DNA of 64,000 nt, from NCBI GenBank assembly GCA_030063045.1, contig JAQSEB010000003.1, positions 1,114,836 to 1,178,835 of the forward strand, written 5' to 3'. Positions 22,901 through 35,968 of the stretch are shown here, piece after piece. Source of the stretch: Pratylenchus scribneri (lineage: Eukaryota; Nematoda; Chromadorea; Rhabditida; Pratylenchidae). The translations under genes and the position numbers were made by a program. Below the pieces are notes generated by a model. It did no database searches, was not told the origin of the DNA, and saw nothing but the letters and a program-made list of their open reading frames with translations. Every line of letters starts with the position of its first letter. The first letter of the stretch is position 1.

Positions 22901-25900
22901 CTTAGAATAATTCCGCCTGGTCAACTTAGAATAATTCCGCCTGTTTTCCTTAGAATAATTCCGCCTGGTCAACTTAGAATAATTCCGCCTGGTCAACTTA
23001 GAATAATTCCGCCTGTTTTCCTTAGAATAATTCCGCTTGGTCAACTTAGAATGATTCCGCCTGTTCACTAGAATAATTCCGCCTGTTCATTTAGAATAAT
23101 TCCGTATGTAAGAATAATTCCGCCTGTTTTCCTTAGAATAATTCCGCCTGGTCAACTTAGAATAATTCCGCCTGTTTTCCTTAGAATAATTCCGCCTGGT
23201 CAACTTAGAATAATTCCGCCTGGTCAACTTAGAATAATTCCGCCTGTTTTCCTTAGAATAATTCCGCCTGGTCAACTTAGAATAATTCCGCCTGTTTTCC
23301 TTAGAATAATTCCGCCTGGTCAACTTAGAATAATTCCGCCTGGTCAACTTAGAATAATTCCGCCTGTTTTCCTTAGAATAATTCCGCTTGGTCAACTTAG
23401 AATGATTCCGCCTGTTCACTAGAATAATTCCGCCTGGTCAACTTAGAATAATTCCGCCTGTTTTCCTTAGAATAATTCCGCCTGGTCAACTTAGAATAAT
23501 TCCGCCTGGTCAACTTAGAATAATTCCGCCTGTTTTCCTTAGAATAATTCCGCTTGGTCAACTTAGAATGATTCCGCCTGTTCACTAGAATAATTCCGCC
23601 TGTTCATTTAGAATAATTCCGTATGTAAGAATAATTCCGCCTGTTTTCCTTAGAATAATTCCGCCTGGTCAACTTAGAATGATTCCGCCTGTTCACTAGA
23701 ATAATTCCGCCTGTTCATTTAGAATAATTCCGTATGAAAGAATAATTCCGCCTGTTTCTAAGAATAAATCCGCCTCTTTCTAAGAATAACTCCGCCTGTT
23801 CACTTAGAATAATTCCGCCTGGTCAACTTAGAATAATTCCGCCTGGTCAACTTAGAATAATTCCGCCTGTTTTCCTTAGAATAATTCCGCTTGGTCAACT
23901 TAGAATGATTCCGCCTGTTCACTAGAATAATTCCGCCTGTTCATTTAGAATAATTCCGTATGTAAGAATAATTCCGCCTGTTTTCCTTAGAATAATTCCG
24001 CCTGGTCAACTTAGAATGATTCCGCCTGTTCACTAGAATAATTCCGCCTGTTCATTTAGAATAATTCCGTATGAAAGAATAATTCCGCCTGTTTCTAAGA
24101 ATAAATCCGCCTCTTTCTAAGAATAACTCCGCCTGTTCACTTAGAATAATTCCGCCTGTTCACTTAGAATAATTCCGCCTGTTTTCCTTAGAATAATTCC
24201 GCTTGGTCAACTTAGAATGATTCCGCCTGTTCACTAGAATAATTCCGCCTGTTCATTTAGAATAATTCCGTATGTAAGAATAATTCCGCCTGGTCAACTT
24301 AGAATAATTCCGCCTGTTTTCCTTAGAATAATTCCGCCTGGTCAACTTAGAATAATTCCGCCTGTTTTCCTTAGAATAATTCCGCCTGGTCAACTTAGAA
24401 TAATTCCGCCTGGTCAACTTAGAATAATTCCGCCTGTTTTCCTTAGAATAATTCCGCTTGGTCAACTTAGAATGATTCCGCCTGTTCACTAGAATAATTC
24501 CGCCTGTTCATTTAGAATAATTCCGTATGAAAGAATAATTCCGCCTGTTTCTAAGAATAAATCCGCCTCTTTCTAAGAATAACTCCGCCTGTTCACTTAG
24601 AATAATTCCGCCTGTTCACTTAGAATAATTCCGCCTGTTTTCCTTAGAATAATTCCGCTTGGTCAACTTAGAATGATTCCGCCTGTTCACTAGAATAATT
24701 CCGCCTGTTCATTTAGAATAATTCCGTATGTAAGAATAATTCCGCCTGGTCAACTTAGAATAATTCCGCCTGTTTTCCTTAGAATAATTCCGCCTGGTCA
24801 ACTTAGAATAATTCCGCCTGTTTTCCTTAGAATAATTCCGCCTGGTCAACTTAGAATAATTCCGCCTGGTCAACTTAGAATAATTCCGCCTGTTTTCCTT
24901 AGAATAATTCCGCCTGGTCAACTTAGAATAATTCCGCCTGGTCAACTTAGAATAATTCCGCCTGTTTTCCTTAGAATAATTCCGCTTGGTCAACTTAGAA
25001 TGATTCCGCCTGTTCACTAGAATAATTCCGCCTGTTCATTTAGAATAATTCCGTATGAAAGAATAATTCCGCCTGTTTCTAAGAATAAATCCGCCTCTTT
25101 CTAAGAATAACTCCGCCTGTTCACTTAGAATAATTCCGCCTGTTCACTTAGAATAATTCCGCCTGTTTTCCTTAGAATAATTCCGCTTGGTCAACTTAGA
25201 ATGATTCCGCCTGTTCACTAGAATAATTCCGCCTGTTCATTTAGAATAATTCCGTATGTAAGAATAATTCCGCCTGGTCAACTTAGAATAATTCCGCCTG
25301 TTTTCCTTAGAATAATTCCGCCTGGTCAACTTAGAATAATTCCGCCTGTTTTCCTTAGATTAATTCCGCCTGGTCAACTTAGAATAATTCCGCCTGGTCA
25401 ACTTAGAATAATTCCGCCTGTTTTCCTTAGAATAATTCCGCTTGGTCAACTTAGAATGATTCCGCCTGTTCACTAGAATAATTCCGCCTGTTCATTTAGA
25501 ATAATTCCGTATGAAAGAATAATTCCGCCTGTTTCTAAGAATAAATCCGCCTCTTTCTAAGAATAACTCCGCCTGTTCACTTAGAATAATTCCGCCTGTT
25601 CACTTAGAATAATTCCGCCTGTTTTCCTTAGAATAATTCCGCTTGGTCAACTTAGAATGATTCCGCCTGTTCACTAGAATAATTCCGCCTGTTCATTTAG
25701 AATAATTCCGTATGTAAGAATAATTCCGCCTGGTCAACTTAGAATAATTCCGCCTGTTTTCCTTAGAATAATTCCGCCTGGTCAACTTAGAATAATTCCG
25801 CCTGTTTTCCTTAGAATAATTCCGCCTGGTCAACTTAGAATAATTCCGCCTGGTCAACTTAGAATAATTCCGCCTGTTTTCCTTAGAATAATTCCGCCTG

Positions 25901-28900
25901 GTCAACTTAGAATAATTCCGCCTGTTTTCCTTAGAATAATTCCGCCTGGTCATTTAGAATAATTCCGTATGAAAGAATAATTCCGCCTGTTTCTAAGAAT
26001 AAATCCGCCTCTTTCTAAGAATAACTCCGCCTGTTCACTTAGAATAATTCCGCCTGTTCACTTAGAATAATTCCGCCTGTTTTCCTTAGAATAATTCCGC
26101 TTGGTCAACTTAGAATGATTCCGCCTGTTCACTAGAATAATTCCGCCTGTTCATTTAGAATAATTCCGTATGTAAGAATAATTCCGCCTGGTCAACTTAG
26201 AATAATTCCGCCTGTTTTCCTTAGAATAATTCCGCCTGGTCAACTTAGAATAATTCCGCCTGTTTTCCTTAGAATAATTCCGCTTGGTCAACTTAGAATG
26301 ATTCCGCCTGTTCACTAGAATAATTCCGCCTGTTCATTTAGAATAATTCCGTATGTAAGAATAATTCCGCCTGGTCAACTTAGAATAATTCCGCCTGTTT
26401 TCCTTAGAATAATTCCGCCTGGTCAACTTAGAATAATTCCGCCTGTTTTCCTTAGAATAATTCCGCCTGGTCAACTTAGAATAATTCCGCCTGGTCAACT
26501 TAGAATAATTCCGCCTGTTTTCCTTAGAATAATTCCGCCTGGTCAACTTAGAATAATTCCGCCTGGTCAACTTAGAATAATTCCGCCTGTTTTCCTTAGA
26601 ATAATTCCGCTTGGTCAACTTAGAATGATTCCGCCTGTTCACTAGAATAATTCCGCCTGTTCATTTAGAATAATTCCGTATGAAAGAATAATTCCGCCTG
26701 TTTCTAAGAATAAATCCGCCTCTTTCTAAGAATAACTCCGCCTGTTCACTTAGAATAATTCCGCCTGTTCACTTAGAATAATTCCGCCTGTTTTCCTTAG
26801 AATAATTCCGCTTGGTCAACTTAGAATGATTCCGCCTGTTCACTAGAATAATTCCGCCTGTTCATTTAGAATAATTCCGTATGTAAGAATAATTCCGCCT
26901 GGTCAACTTAGAATAATTCCGCCTGTTTTCCTTAGAATAATTCCGCCTGGTCAACTTAGAATAATTCCGCCTGTTTTCCTTAGATTAATTCCGCCTGGTC
27001 AACTTAGAATAATTCCGCCTGGTCAACTTAGAATAATTCCGCCTGTTTTCCTTAGAATAATTCCGCTTGGTCAACTTAGAATGATTCCGCCTGTTCACTA
27101 GAATAATTCCGCCTGTTCATTTAGAATAATTCCGTATGAAAGAATAATTCCGCCTGTTTCTAAGAATAAATCCGCCTCTTTCTAAGAATAACTCCGCCTG
27201 TTCACTTAGAATAATTCCGCCTGTTCACTTAGAATAATTCCGCCTGTTTTCCTTAGAATAATTCCGCTTGGTCAACTTAGAATGATTCCGCCTGTTCACT
27301 AGAATAATTCCGCCTGTTCATTTAGAATAATTCCGTATGTAAGAATAATTCCGCCTGGTCAACTTAGAATAATTCCGCCTGTTTTCCTTAGAATAATTCC
27401 GCCTGGTCAACTTAGAATAATTCCGCCTGTTTTCCTTAGAATAATTCCGCCTGGTCAACTTAGAATAATTCCGCCTGGTCAACTTAGAATAATTCCGCCT
27501 GTTTTCCTTAGAATAATTCCGCCTGGTCAACTTAGAATAATTCCGCCTGTTTTCCTTAGAATAATTCCGCCTGGTCATTTAGAATAATTCCGTATGAAAG
27601 AATAATTCCGCCTGTTTCTAAGAATAAATCCGCCTCTTTCTAAGAATAACTCCGCCTGTTCACTTAGAATAATTCCGCCTGTTCACTTAGAATAATTCCG
27701 CCTGTTTTCCTTAGAATAATTCCGCTTGGTCAACTTAGAATGATTCCGCCTGTTCACTAGAATAATTCCGCCTGTTCATTTAGAATAATTCCGTATGTAA
27801 GAATAATTCCGCCTGGTCAACTTAGAATAATTCCGCCTGTTTTCCTTAGAATAATTCCGCCTGGTCAACTTAGAATAATTCCGCCTGTTTTCCTTAGAAT
27901 AATTCCGCCTGGTCAACTTAGAATAATTCCGCCTGGTCAACTTAGAATAATTCCGCCTGTTTTCCTTAGAATAATTCCGCCTGGTCAACTTAGAATAATT
28001 CCGCCTGTTTTCCTTAGAATAATTCCGCCTGGTCAACTTAGAATAATTCCGCCTGGTCAACTTAGAATAATTCCGCCTGTTTTCCTTAGAATAATTCCGC
28101 TTGGTCAACTTAGAATGATTCCGCCTGTTCACTAGAATAATTCCGCCTGGTCAACTTAGAATAATTCCGCCTGTTTTCCTTAGAATAATTCCGCCTGGTC
28201 AACTTAGAATAATTCCGCCTGGTCAACTTAGAATAATTCCGCCTGTTTTCCTTAGAATAATTCCGCTTGGTCAACTTAGAATGATTCCGCCTGTTCACTA
28301 GAATAATTCCGCCTGTTCATTTAGAATAATTCCGTATGTAAGAATAATTCCGCCTGTTTTCCTTAGAATAATTCCGCCTGGTCAACTTAGAATGATTCCG
28401 CCTGTTCACTAGAATAATTCCGCCTGTTCATTTAGAATAATTCCGTATGAAAGAATAATTCCGCCTGTTTCTAAGAATAAATCCGCCTCTTTCTAAGAAT
28501 AACTCCGCCTGTTCACTTAGAATAATTCCGCCTGGTCAACTTAGAATAATTCCGCCTGGTCAACTTAGAATAATTCCGCCTGTTTTCCTTAGAATAATTC
28601 CGCTTGGTCAACTTAGAATGATTCCGCCTGTTCACTAGAATAATTCCGCCTGTTCATTTAGAATAATTCCGTATGTAAGAATAATTCCGCCTGTTTTCCT
28701 TAGAATAATTCCGCCTGGTCAACTTAGAATGATTCCGCCTGTTCACTAGAATAATTCCGCCTGTTCATTTAGAATAATTCCGTATGAAAGAATAATTCCG
28801 CCTGTTTCTAAGAATAAATCCGCCTCTTTCTAAGAATAACTCCGCCTGTTCACTTAGAATAATTCCGCCTGTTCACTTAGAATAATTCCGCCTGTTTTCC

Positions 28901-31900
28901 TTAGAATAATTCCGCTTGGTCAACTTAGAATGATTCCGCCTGTTCACTAGAATAATTCCGCCTGTTCATTTAGAATAATTCCGTATGTAAGAATAATTCC
29001 GCCTGGTCAACTTAGAATAATTCCGCCTGTTTTCCTTAGAATAATTCCGCCTGGTCAACTTAGAATAATTCCGCCTGTTTTCCTTAGAATAATTCCGCCT
29101 GGTCAACTTAGAATAATTCCGCCTGGTCAACTTAGAATAATTCCGCCTGTTTTCCTTAGAATAATTCCGCTTGGTCAACTTAGAATGATTCCGCCTGTTC
29201 ACTAGAATAATTCCGCCTGTTCATTTAGAATAATTCCGTATGAAAGAATAATTCCGCCTGTTTCTAAGAATAAATCCGCCTCTTTCTAAGAATAACTCCG
29301 CCTGTTCACTTAGAATAATTCCGCCTGTTCACTTAGAATAATTCCGCCTGTTTTCCTTAGAATAATTCCGCTTGGTCAACTTAGAATGATTCCGCCTGTT
29401 CACTAGAATAATTCCGCCTGTTCATTTAGAATAATTCCGTATGTAAGAATAATTCCGCCTGGTCAACTTAGAATAATTCCGCCTGTTTTCCTTAGAATAA
29501 TTCCGCCTGGTCAACTTAGAATAATTCCGCCTGTTTTCCTTAGAATAATTCCGCCTGGTCAACTTAGAATAATTCCGCCTGGTCAACTTAGAATAATTCC
29601 GCCTGTTTTCCTTAGAATAATTCCGCCTGGTCAACTTAGAATAATTCCGCCTGGTCAACTTAGAATAATTCCGCCTGTTTTCCTTAGAATAATTTCGCTT
29701 GGTCAACTTAGAATGATTCCGCCTGTTCACTAGAATAATTCCGCCTGTTCATTTAGAATAATTCCGTATGAAAGAATAATTCCGCCTGTTTCTAAGAATA
29801 AATCCGCCTCTTTCTAAGAATAACTCCGCCTGTTCACTTAGAATAATTCCGCCTGTTCACTTAGAATAATTCCGCCTGTTTTCCTTAGAATAATTCCGCT
29901 TGGTCAACTTAGAATGATTCCGCCTGTTCACTAGAATAATTCCGCCTGTTCATTTAGAATAATTCCGTATGTAAGAATAATTCCGCCTGGTCAACTTAGA
30001 ATAATTCCGCCTGTTTTCCTTAGAATAATTCTGCCTGGTCAACTTAGAATAATTCCGCCTGTTTTCCTTAGAATAATTCCGCCTGGTCAACTTAGAATAA
30101 TTCCGCCTGGTCAACTTAGAATAATTCCGCCTGTTTTCCTTAGAATAATTCCGCTTGGTCAACTTAGAATGATTCCGCCTGTTCACTAGAATAATTCCGC
30201 CTGTTCATTTAGAATAATTCCGTATGTAAGAATAATTCCGCCTGTTTTCCTTAGAATAATTCCGCCTGGTCAACTTAGAATGATTCCGCCTGTTCACTAG
30301 AATAATTCCGCCTGTTCATTTAGAATAATTCCGTATGAAAGAATAATTCCGCCTGTTTCTAAGAATAAATCCGCCTCTTTCTAAGAATAACTCCGCCTGT
30401 TCACTTAGAATAATTCCGCCTGTTCACTTAGAATAATTCCGCCTGTTTTCCTTAGAATAATTCCGCTTGGTCAACTTAGAATGATTCCGCCTGTTCACTA
30501 GAATAATTCCGCCTGTTCATTTAGAATAATTCCGTATGTAAGAATAATTCCGCCTGGTCAACTTAGAATAATTCCGCCTGTTTTCCTTAGAATAATTCCG
30601 CCTGGTCAACTTAGAATAATTCCGCCTGTTTTCCTTAGAATAATTCCGCCTGGTCAACTTAGAATAATTCCGCCTGGTCAACTTAGAATAATTCCGCCTG
30701 TTTTCCTTAGAATAATTCCGCTTGGTCAACTTAGAATGATTCCGCCTGTTCACTAGAATAATTCCGCCTGTTCATTTAGAATAATTCCGTATGAAAGAAT
30801 AATTCCGCCTGTTTCTAAGAATAAATCCGCCTCTTTCTAAGAATAACTCCGCCTGTTCACTTAGAATATTCCGCCTGTTCACTTAGAATAATTCCGCCTG
30901 TTTTCCTTAGAATAATTCCGCTTGGTCAACTTAGAATGATTCCGCCTGTTCACTAGAATAATTCCGCCTGTTCATTTAGAATAATTCCGTATGTAAGAAT
31001 AATTCCGCCTGGTCAACTTAGAATAATTCCGCCTGTTTTCCTTAGAATAATTCCGCCTGGTCAACTTAGAATAATTCCGCCTGTTTTCCTTAGAATAATT
31101 CCGCCTGGTCAACTTAGAATAATTCCGCCTGGTCAACTTAGAATAATTCCGCCTGTTTTCCTTAGAATAATTCCGCTTGGTCAACTTAGAATGATTCCGC
31201 CTGTTCACTAGAATAATTCCGCCTGTTCATTTAGAATAATTCCGTATGAAAGAATAATTCCGCCTGTTTCTAAGAATAAATCCGCCTCTTTCTAAGAATA
31301 ACTCCGCCTGGTCAACTTAGAATAATTCCGCCTGTTTTCCTTAGAATAATTCCGCCTGTTTTCCTTAGAATAATTCCGCTTGGTCAACTTAGAATGATTC
31401 CGCCTGTTCACTAGAATAATTCCGCCTGTTCATTTAGAATAATTCCGTATGTAAGAATAATTCCGCCTGGTCAACTTAGAATAATTCCGCCTGTTTTCCT
31501 TAGAATAATTCCGCCTGGTCAACTTAGAATAATTCCGCCTGTTTTCCTTAGAATAATTCCGCCTGGTCAACTTAGAATAATTCCGCCTGGTCAACTTAGA
31601 ATAATTCCGCCTGTTTTCCTTAGAATAATTCCGCCTGGTCAACTTAGAATAATTCCGCCTGTTTTCCTTAGAATAATTCCGCCTGGTCAACTTAGAATAA
31701 TTCCGCCTGGTCAACTTAGAATAATTCCGCCTGTTTTCCTTAGAATAATTCCGCTTGGTCAACTTAGAATGATTCCGCCTGTTCACTAGAATAATTCCGC
31801 CTGGTCAACTTAGAATAATTCCGCCTGTTTTCCTTAGAATAATTCCGCCTGGTCAACTTAGAATAATTCCGCCTGGTCAACTTAGAATAATTCCGCCTGT

Positions 31901-33660
31901 TTTCCTTAGAATAATTCCGCCTGGTCAACTTAGAATAATTCCGCCTGTTCACTAGAATAATTCCGCCTGTTCATTTAGAATAATTCCGTATGTAAGAATA
32001 ATTCCGCCTGTTTTCCTTAGAATAATTCCGCCTGGTCAACTTAGAATGATTCCGCCTGTTCACTAGAATAATTCCGCCTGTTCATTTAGAATAATTCCGT
32101 ATGAAAGAATAATTCCGCCTGTTTCTAAGAATAAATCCGCCTCTTTCTAAGAATAACTCCGCCTGTTCACTTAGAATAATTCCGCCTGTTCACTTAGAAT
32201 AATTCCGCCTGTTTTCCTTAGAATAATTCCGCTTGGTCAACTTAGAATGATTCCGCCTGTTCACTAGAATAATTCCGCCTGTTCATTTAGAATAATTCCG
32301 TATGTAAGAATAATTCCGCCTGGTCAACTTAGAATAATTCCGCCTGTTTTCCTTAGAATAATTCCGCCTGGTCAACTTAGAATAATTCCGCCTGTTTTCC
32401 TTAGAATAATTCCGCCTGGTCAACTTAGAATAATTCCGCCTGGTCAACTTAGAATAATTCCGCCTGTTTTCCTTAGAATAATTCCGCCTGGTCAACTTAG
32501 AATAATTCCGCCTGTTTTCCTTAGAATAATTCCGCCTGGTCAACTTAGAATAATTCCGCCTGGTCAACTTAGAATAATTCCGCCTGTTTTCCTTAGAATA
32601 ATTCCGCTTGGTCAACTTAGAATGATTCCGCCTGTTCACTAGAATAATTCCGCCTGTTCATTTAGAATAATTCCGTATGTAAGAATAATTCCGCCTGTTT
32701 TCCTTAGAATAATTCCGCCTGGTCAACTTAGAATGATTCCGCCTGTTCACTAGAATAATTCCGCCTGTTCATTTAGAATAATTCCGTATGAAAGAATAAT
32801 TCCGCCTGTTTCTAAGAATAAATTCGCCTCTTTCTAAGAATAACTCCGCCTGTTCACTTAGAATAATTCCGCCTGTTTACTTAGAATAATTCCGCCTGTT
32901 TTCCTTAGAATAATTCCGCTTGGTCAACTTAGAATGATTCCGCCTGTTCACTAGAATAATTCCGCCTGTTCATTTAGAATAATTCCGTATGTAAGAATAA
33001 TTCCGCCTGGTCAACTTAGAATAATTCCGCCTGTTTTCCTTAGAATAATTCCGCCTGGTCAACTTAGAATAATTCCGCCTGTTTTCCTTAGAATAATTCC
33101 GCCTGGTCAACTTAGAATAATTCCGCCTGGTCAACTTAGAATAATTCCGCCTGTTTTCCTTAGAATAATTCCGCTTGGTCAACTTAGAACGCCTGTTCAC
33201 TAGAATAATTCCGCCTGTTCATTTAGAATAATTCCGTATGTAAGAATAATTCCGCCTGTTTTCCTTAGAATAATTCCGCCTGGTCAACTTAGAATGATTC
33301 CGCCTGTTCACTAGAATAATTCCGCCTGTTCATTTAGAATAATTCCGTATGAAAGAATAATTCCGCCTGTTTCTAAGAATAAATCCGCCTCTTTCTAAGA
33401 ATAACTCCGCCTGTTCACTTAGAATAATTCCGCCTGTTCACTTAGAATAATTCCGCCTGTTCACTTAGAATAATTCCGTATGTAAGAATAATTCCGCCTG
33501 TTTCTAAGAATAAATCCGCCTCTTTCTAAGAATAACTCCGCCTGTTCACTTAGAATAATTCCGCCTGTTCACTAGAATAATTCCGATTATTTGACTAAAT
33601 TTTAAAACCGCCTGTTCACTCAGAATAATTTCGTCTGTTTGACTGAGTCACAGTTCCGGC

Positions 33661-33874
33661 CTAAAAGTGAAATTTGTTGATTTCAATTGGTTTAATATGA
33701 AATCTAAACAATTGGCCATATTTATTCATTCATTATTTTAGTTGAAAATGAAAAATAAAATTAAAAATAGCATAAAATAAAAAAAATGTAAAATGGATAA
33801 ATTAAAAAAATGAAAATAAATAATAAATTATGAGATCCTCTCTTCGTTCATCAATTCATCTTCACATTGCTCGA
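33661..33874. other. Spacer between the array and the TRRAP 3' end
   Basis: AT-rich sequence. On the minus strand an AATAAA lies at 33721-33726, about 150 nt past the TRRAP stop codon, and could be its polyadenylation signal. Confidence 0.4.
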
Positions 33875-35968
33875 TCAGAACCAAGGATGGAAGTTGGGAT
33901 CCATTCGGCATAAATTGTCGGGTAATTGGGCTTGAATCAGCAAATTGCTGGTTGGTCCCATGCCATTCTCGTTGTTGGAGATCGCTTTGACGCGAGTGAG
34001 AATTGTGTCCACTGCCCGCTTCACTGGATTCGCAATGTTTGCCATTTGTTGATCATTTCCATCTTCGGCTGCCACTTTGACGAAAACATCCCAAAGGATG
34101 GGCCGAAGCCAGCATTCCAACGAACGTGCACTGAATGAACGGGCAATGGCTGTGAGGGCACCGTTCAAATGTCCCTCAATTGATGGGGCCAAAAAGTGGG
34201 AAATGTTTGAAGTGAGACGGAATGGAACCGGCCGATTTGCGTCGAGTTCAACTGTAAAAATTGATGAAATTTGAATTTAAAAAAAATGGAATAATTCTTA
34301 CTGAATCGCACTTTTCCGTTCATTGATCCAATCTTTTTGGTCAAATCAAATTTGTAATCAGTGAAGAAAAGTTGACCGGTGGATAAATCCAAGACCAGCC
34401 CATCCGGCATCATTGGTGAGAGGAAAAATGTGTGTTCCGAAAGGCCAAGTAGGGCGAAATGAAGGGCCATCTAAAAGCCAAAATTTTGACAAATTAGAAT
34501 GAAATTTGTGTTTTCTGCTATTTACCTTTTTGCGGGCAATCCAAAGGGAAGTTGGATTTGGGTATCGAGCATTCATCCATCGTGAGAGCAAATCTCGTTG
34601 AACAAAAATGAAATTTGCCGGGAATTTGTCCCGGATGTTGTGATTGGCATCATTATTGGAAGTGGCCGAAATTTGGTTGAAAAGCTCGTGAATAGTTTTG
34701 TGTGAATATCTGGAAAAATGTTTCATTTTAATGAATGGCTTTTGGCTTTTATTTGTGCTGGGTTTTCAAAAATGTGTTGATTTTTGAGGGGTCAGAAAAT
34801 AAAAATATGCTGATTTTTTTTTATGATTTGGCTGAATTTTCGTCTGATTTTCATAAAATTATTTAAAATATCTAATTTTTCGCCTAGAACCGTTTATGGA
34901 TAAAATTTTTCTTAATTTTTTTTTAATTTTTGTTTCCAATGCAAAAAATTAAAGTTCAAAAATAGTATTTATGATATTTAAATGAATTTTGGATATTTTT
35001 GTAAATTTCTGATTTTTGATTGGAAAATTTTCGATAAAAGTCCTAATTTAATATTTATTTCTTTGAAATTCCCACCTCTGTTCTGCCAATCTATTGTAAT
35101 AACAATCAACAATGGCCAAAGGCGATTTATATTGCCGTTGAGGTTGGGATTGGGAGACGGAATTGTCAGTGGCAAACACATTTTCTTCATCATCACCCTT
35201 GCCTAACATTTCACCAAGAATATCCGAAAAGATGGCAAAATTCTCGGCGGAATGATCGGAATTAGCATTCTGGAATTGTGAGGAAATGCCGACCGATGGG
35301 CAACATTGAATTAGTTGGCAATTTGGGCCAGTTATTTGGATACGGGGAATGGCAAATTGCAAATGGCGTTGGGCGGTATTCTAAAATTTTTATAAAATAA
35401 ATATAAAATTTTTGAAATAAAAATTAAATATAAAATTTAAAAAAAAAATCAAATATAAAATTTTTGAAAAAGAAATATAAATTTTGGAAAAAATTAAATA
35501 AAATCTTTGAAAAATTAAACAAAATTATTAAAAAAAAAAAAAATTTAAAAAAAATAATAAATATAAAATTTTTAAAAAAATTTAAATAAGTTTCGAAAAT
35601 TTTGTCCCACCATGGATTTTGTGAATTCGTTGTTTAGCAATGTGAACAATTGGAAAATGTGCGATTGGCTGTTGGCTGCAGTGGAATGTTTAAGCCTTTC
35701 CAATTGGTAGGAATAAATTTTGCCATTTAGGGATCGAATTCGGATGAGACGGCAAACTGACTCATTTTGGATGTATTGTTCATAGATTGGCAGAAATTGG
35801 GCTATTTGTGGATTAGGGTGGCCGAACTAAAAAAAGTAATAGATTTTTAATGTTGATAATTAATAAGTTTGATAGGATACCTCGGAGCATTGTCCATCAA
35901 ATATGTCGATTTTGGCAACAGAACTCTTGAATCGGCTCAAATTTGATCCAAAATCCGACAATTTTTGG
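33875..35968 (-). other. trr-1: TRRAP exons 47-52: pseudokinase and FATC
   Basis: Exons: 35881-35968, 35611-35826, 35076-35380, 34526-34709, 34302-34470, 33875-34251. This is the PI3K/PIKK-like fold. The place of the catalytic loop (D-R-H-x-x-N in active PIKKs) reads GLSEHTFFLSPMMPDGLVLD, and the place of DFG reads TDYKF, so the ATP and metal residues are missing, as is known for TRRAP. DANRPVPFRLTSNISHFLAP leads into the C-terminal FATC motif, which ends DNLCRMDPNFHPWF right at the stop codon. Confidence 0.92.

Larger units (their letters stand above)
11190..33660. repeat. 22.5-kb array of a roughly 24-bp unit with higher-order structure
   Basis: The core TTAGAATAATTCCGCCTG is repeated about every 24 bp in one orientation, followed by GGTCAAC, TTTTCC or TTCAC linkers (24, 24 and 23 bp units). 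Rare variants (CCGTATGTAAGAATAA, CCGTATGAAAGAATAA, TTTCTAAGAATAAATCC, TTAGAATGATTCC) mark higher-order blocks. The edges are degenerate, the middle is homogeneous. Because 24 is a multiple of 3, the minus strand shows long frames of an 8-residue period (RRNYSKLT, RRNYSKEN), repeatedly broken by 21- or 23-bp variants; I do not regard these as genes. The array is interrupted at 18806-19988 by an inserted element. Confidence 0.97.

Noticed and set aside
11750..33200. Dozens of minus-strand frames of repeated RRNYSK units in the 24-bp array
   Set aside because: They follow from a unit length divisible by three, are broken by 21- and 23-bp variants, and have no splice, signal or domain evidence. 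Treated as satellite.
11190..33660. CRISPR-like array
   Set aside because: Eukaryotic context; units are contiguous with no unique spacers between repeats.
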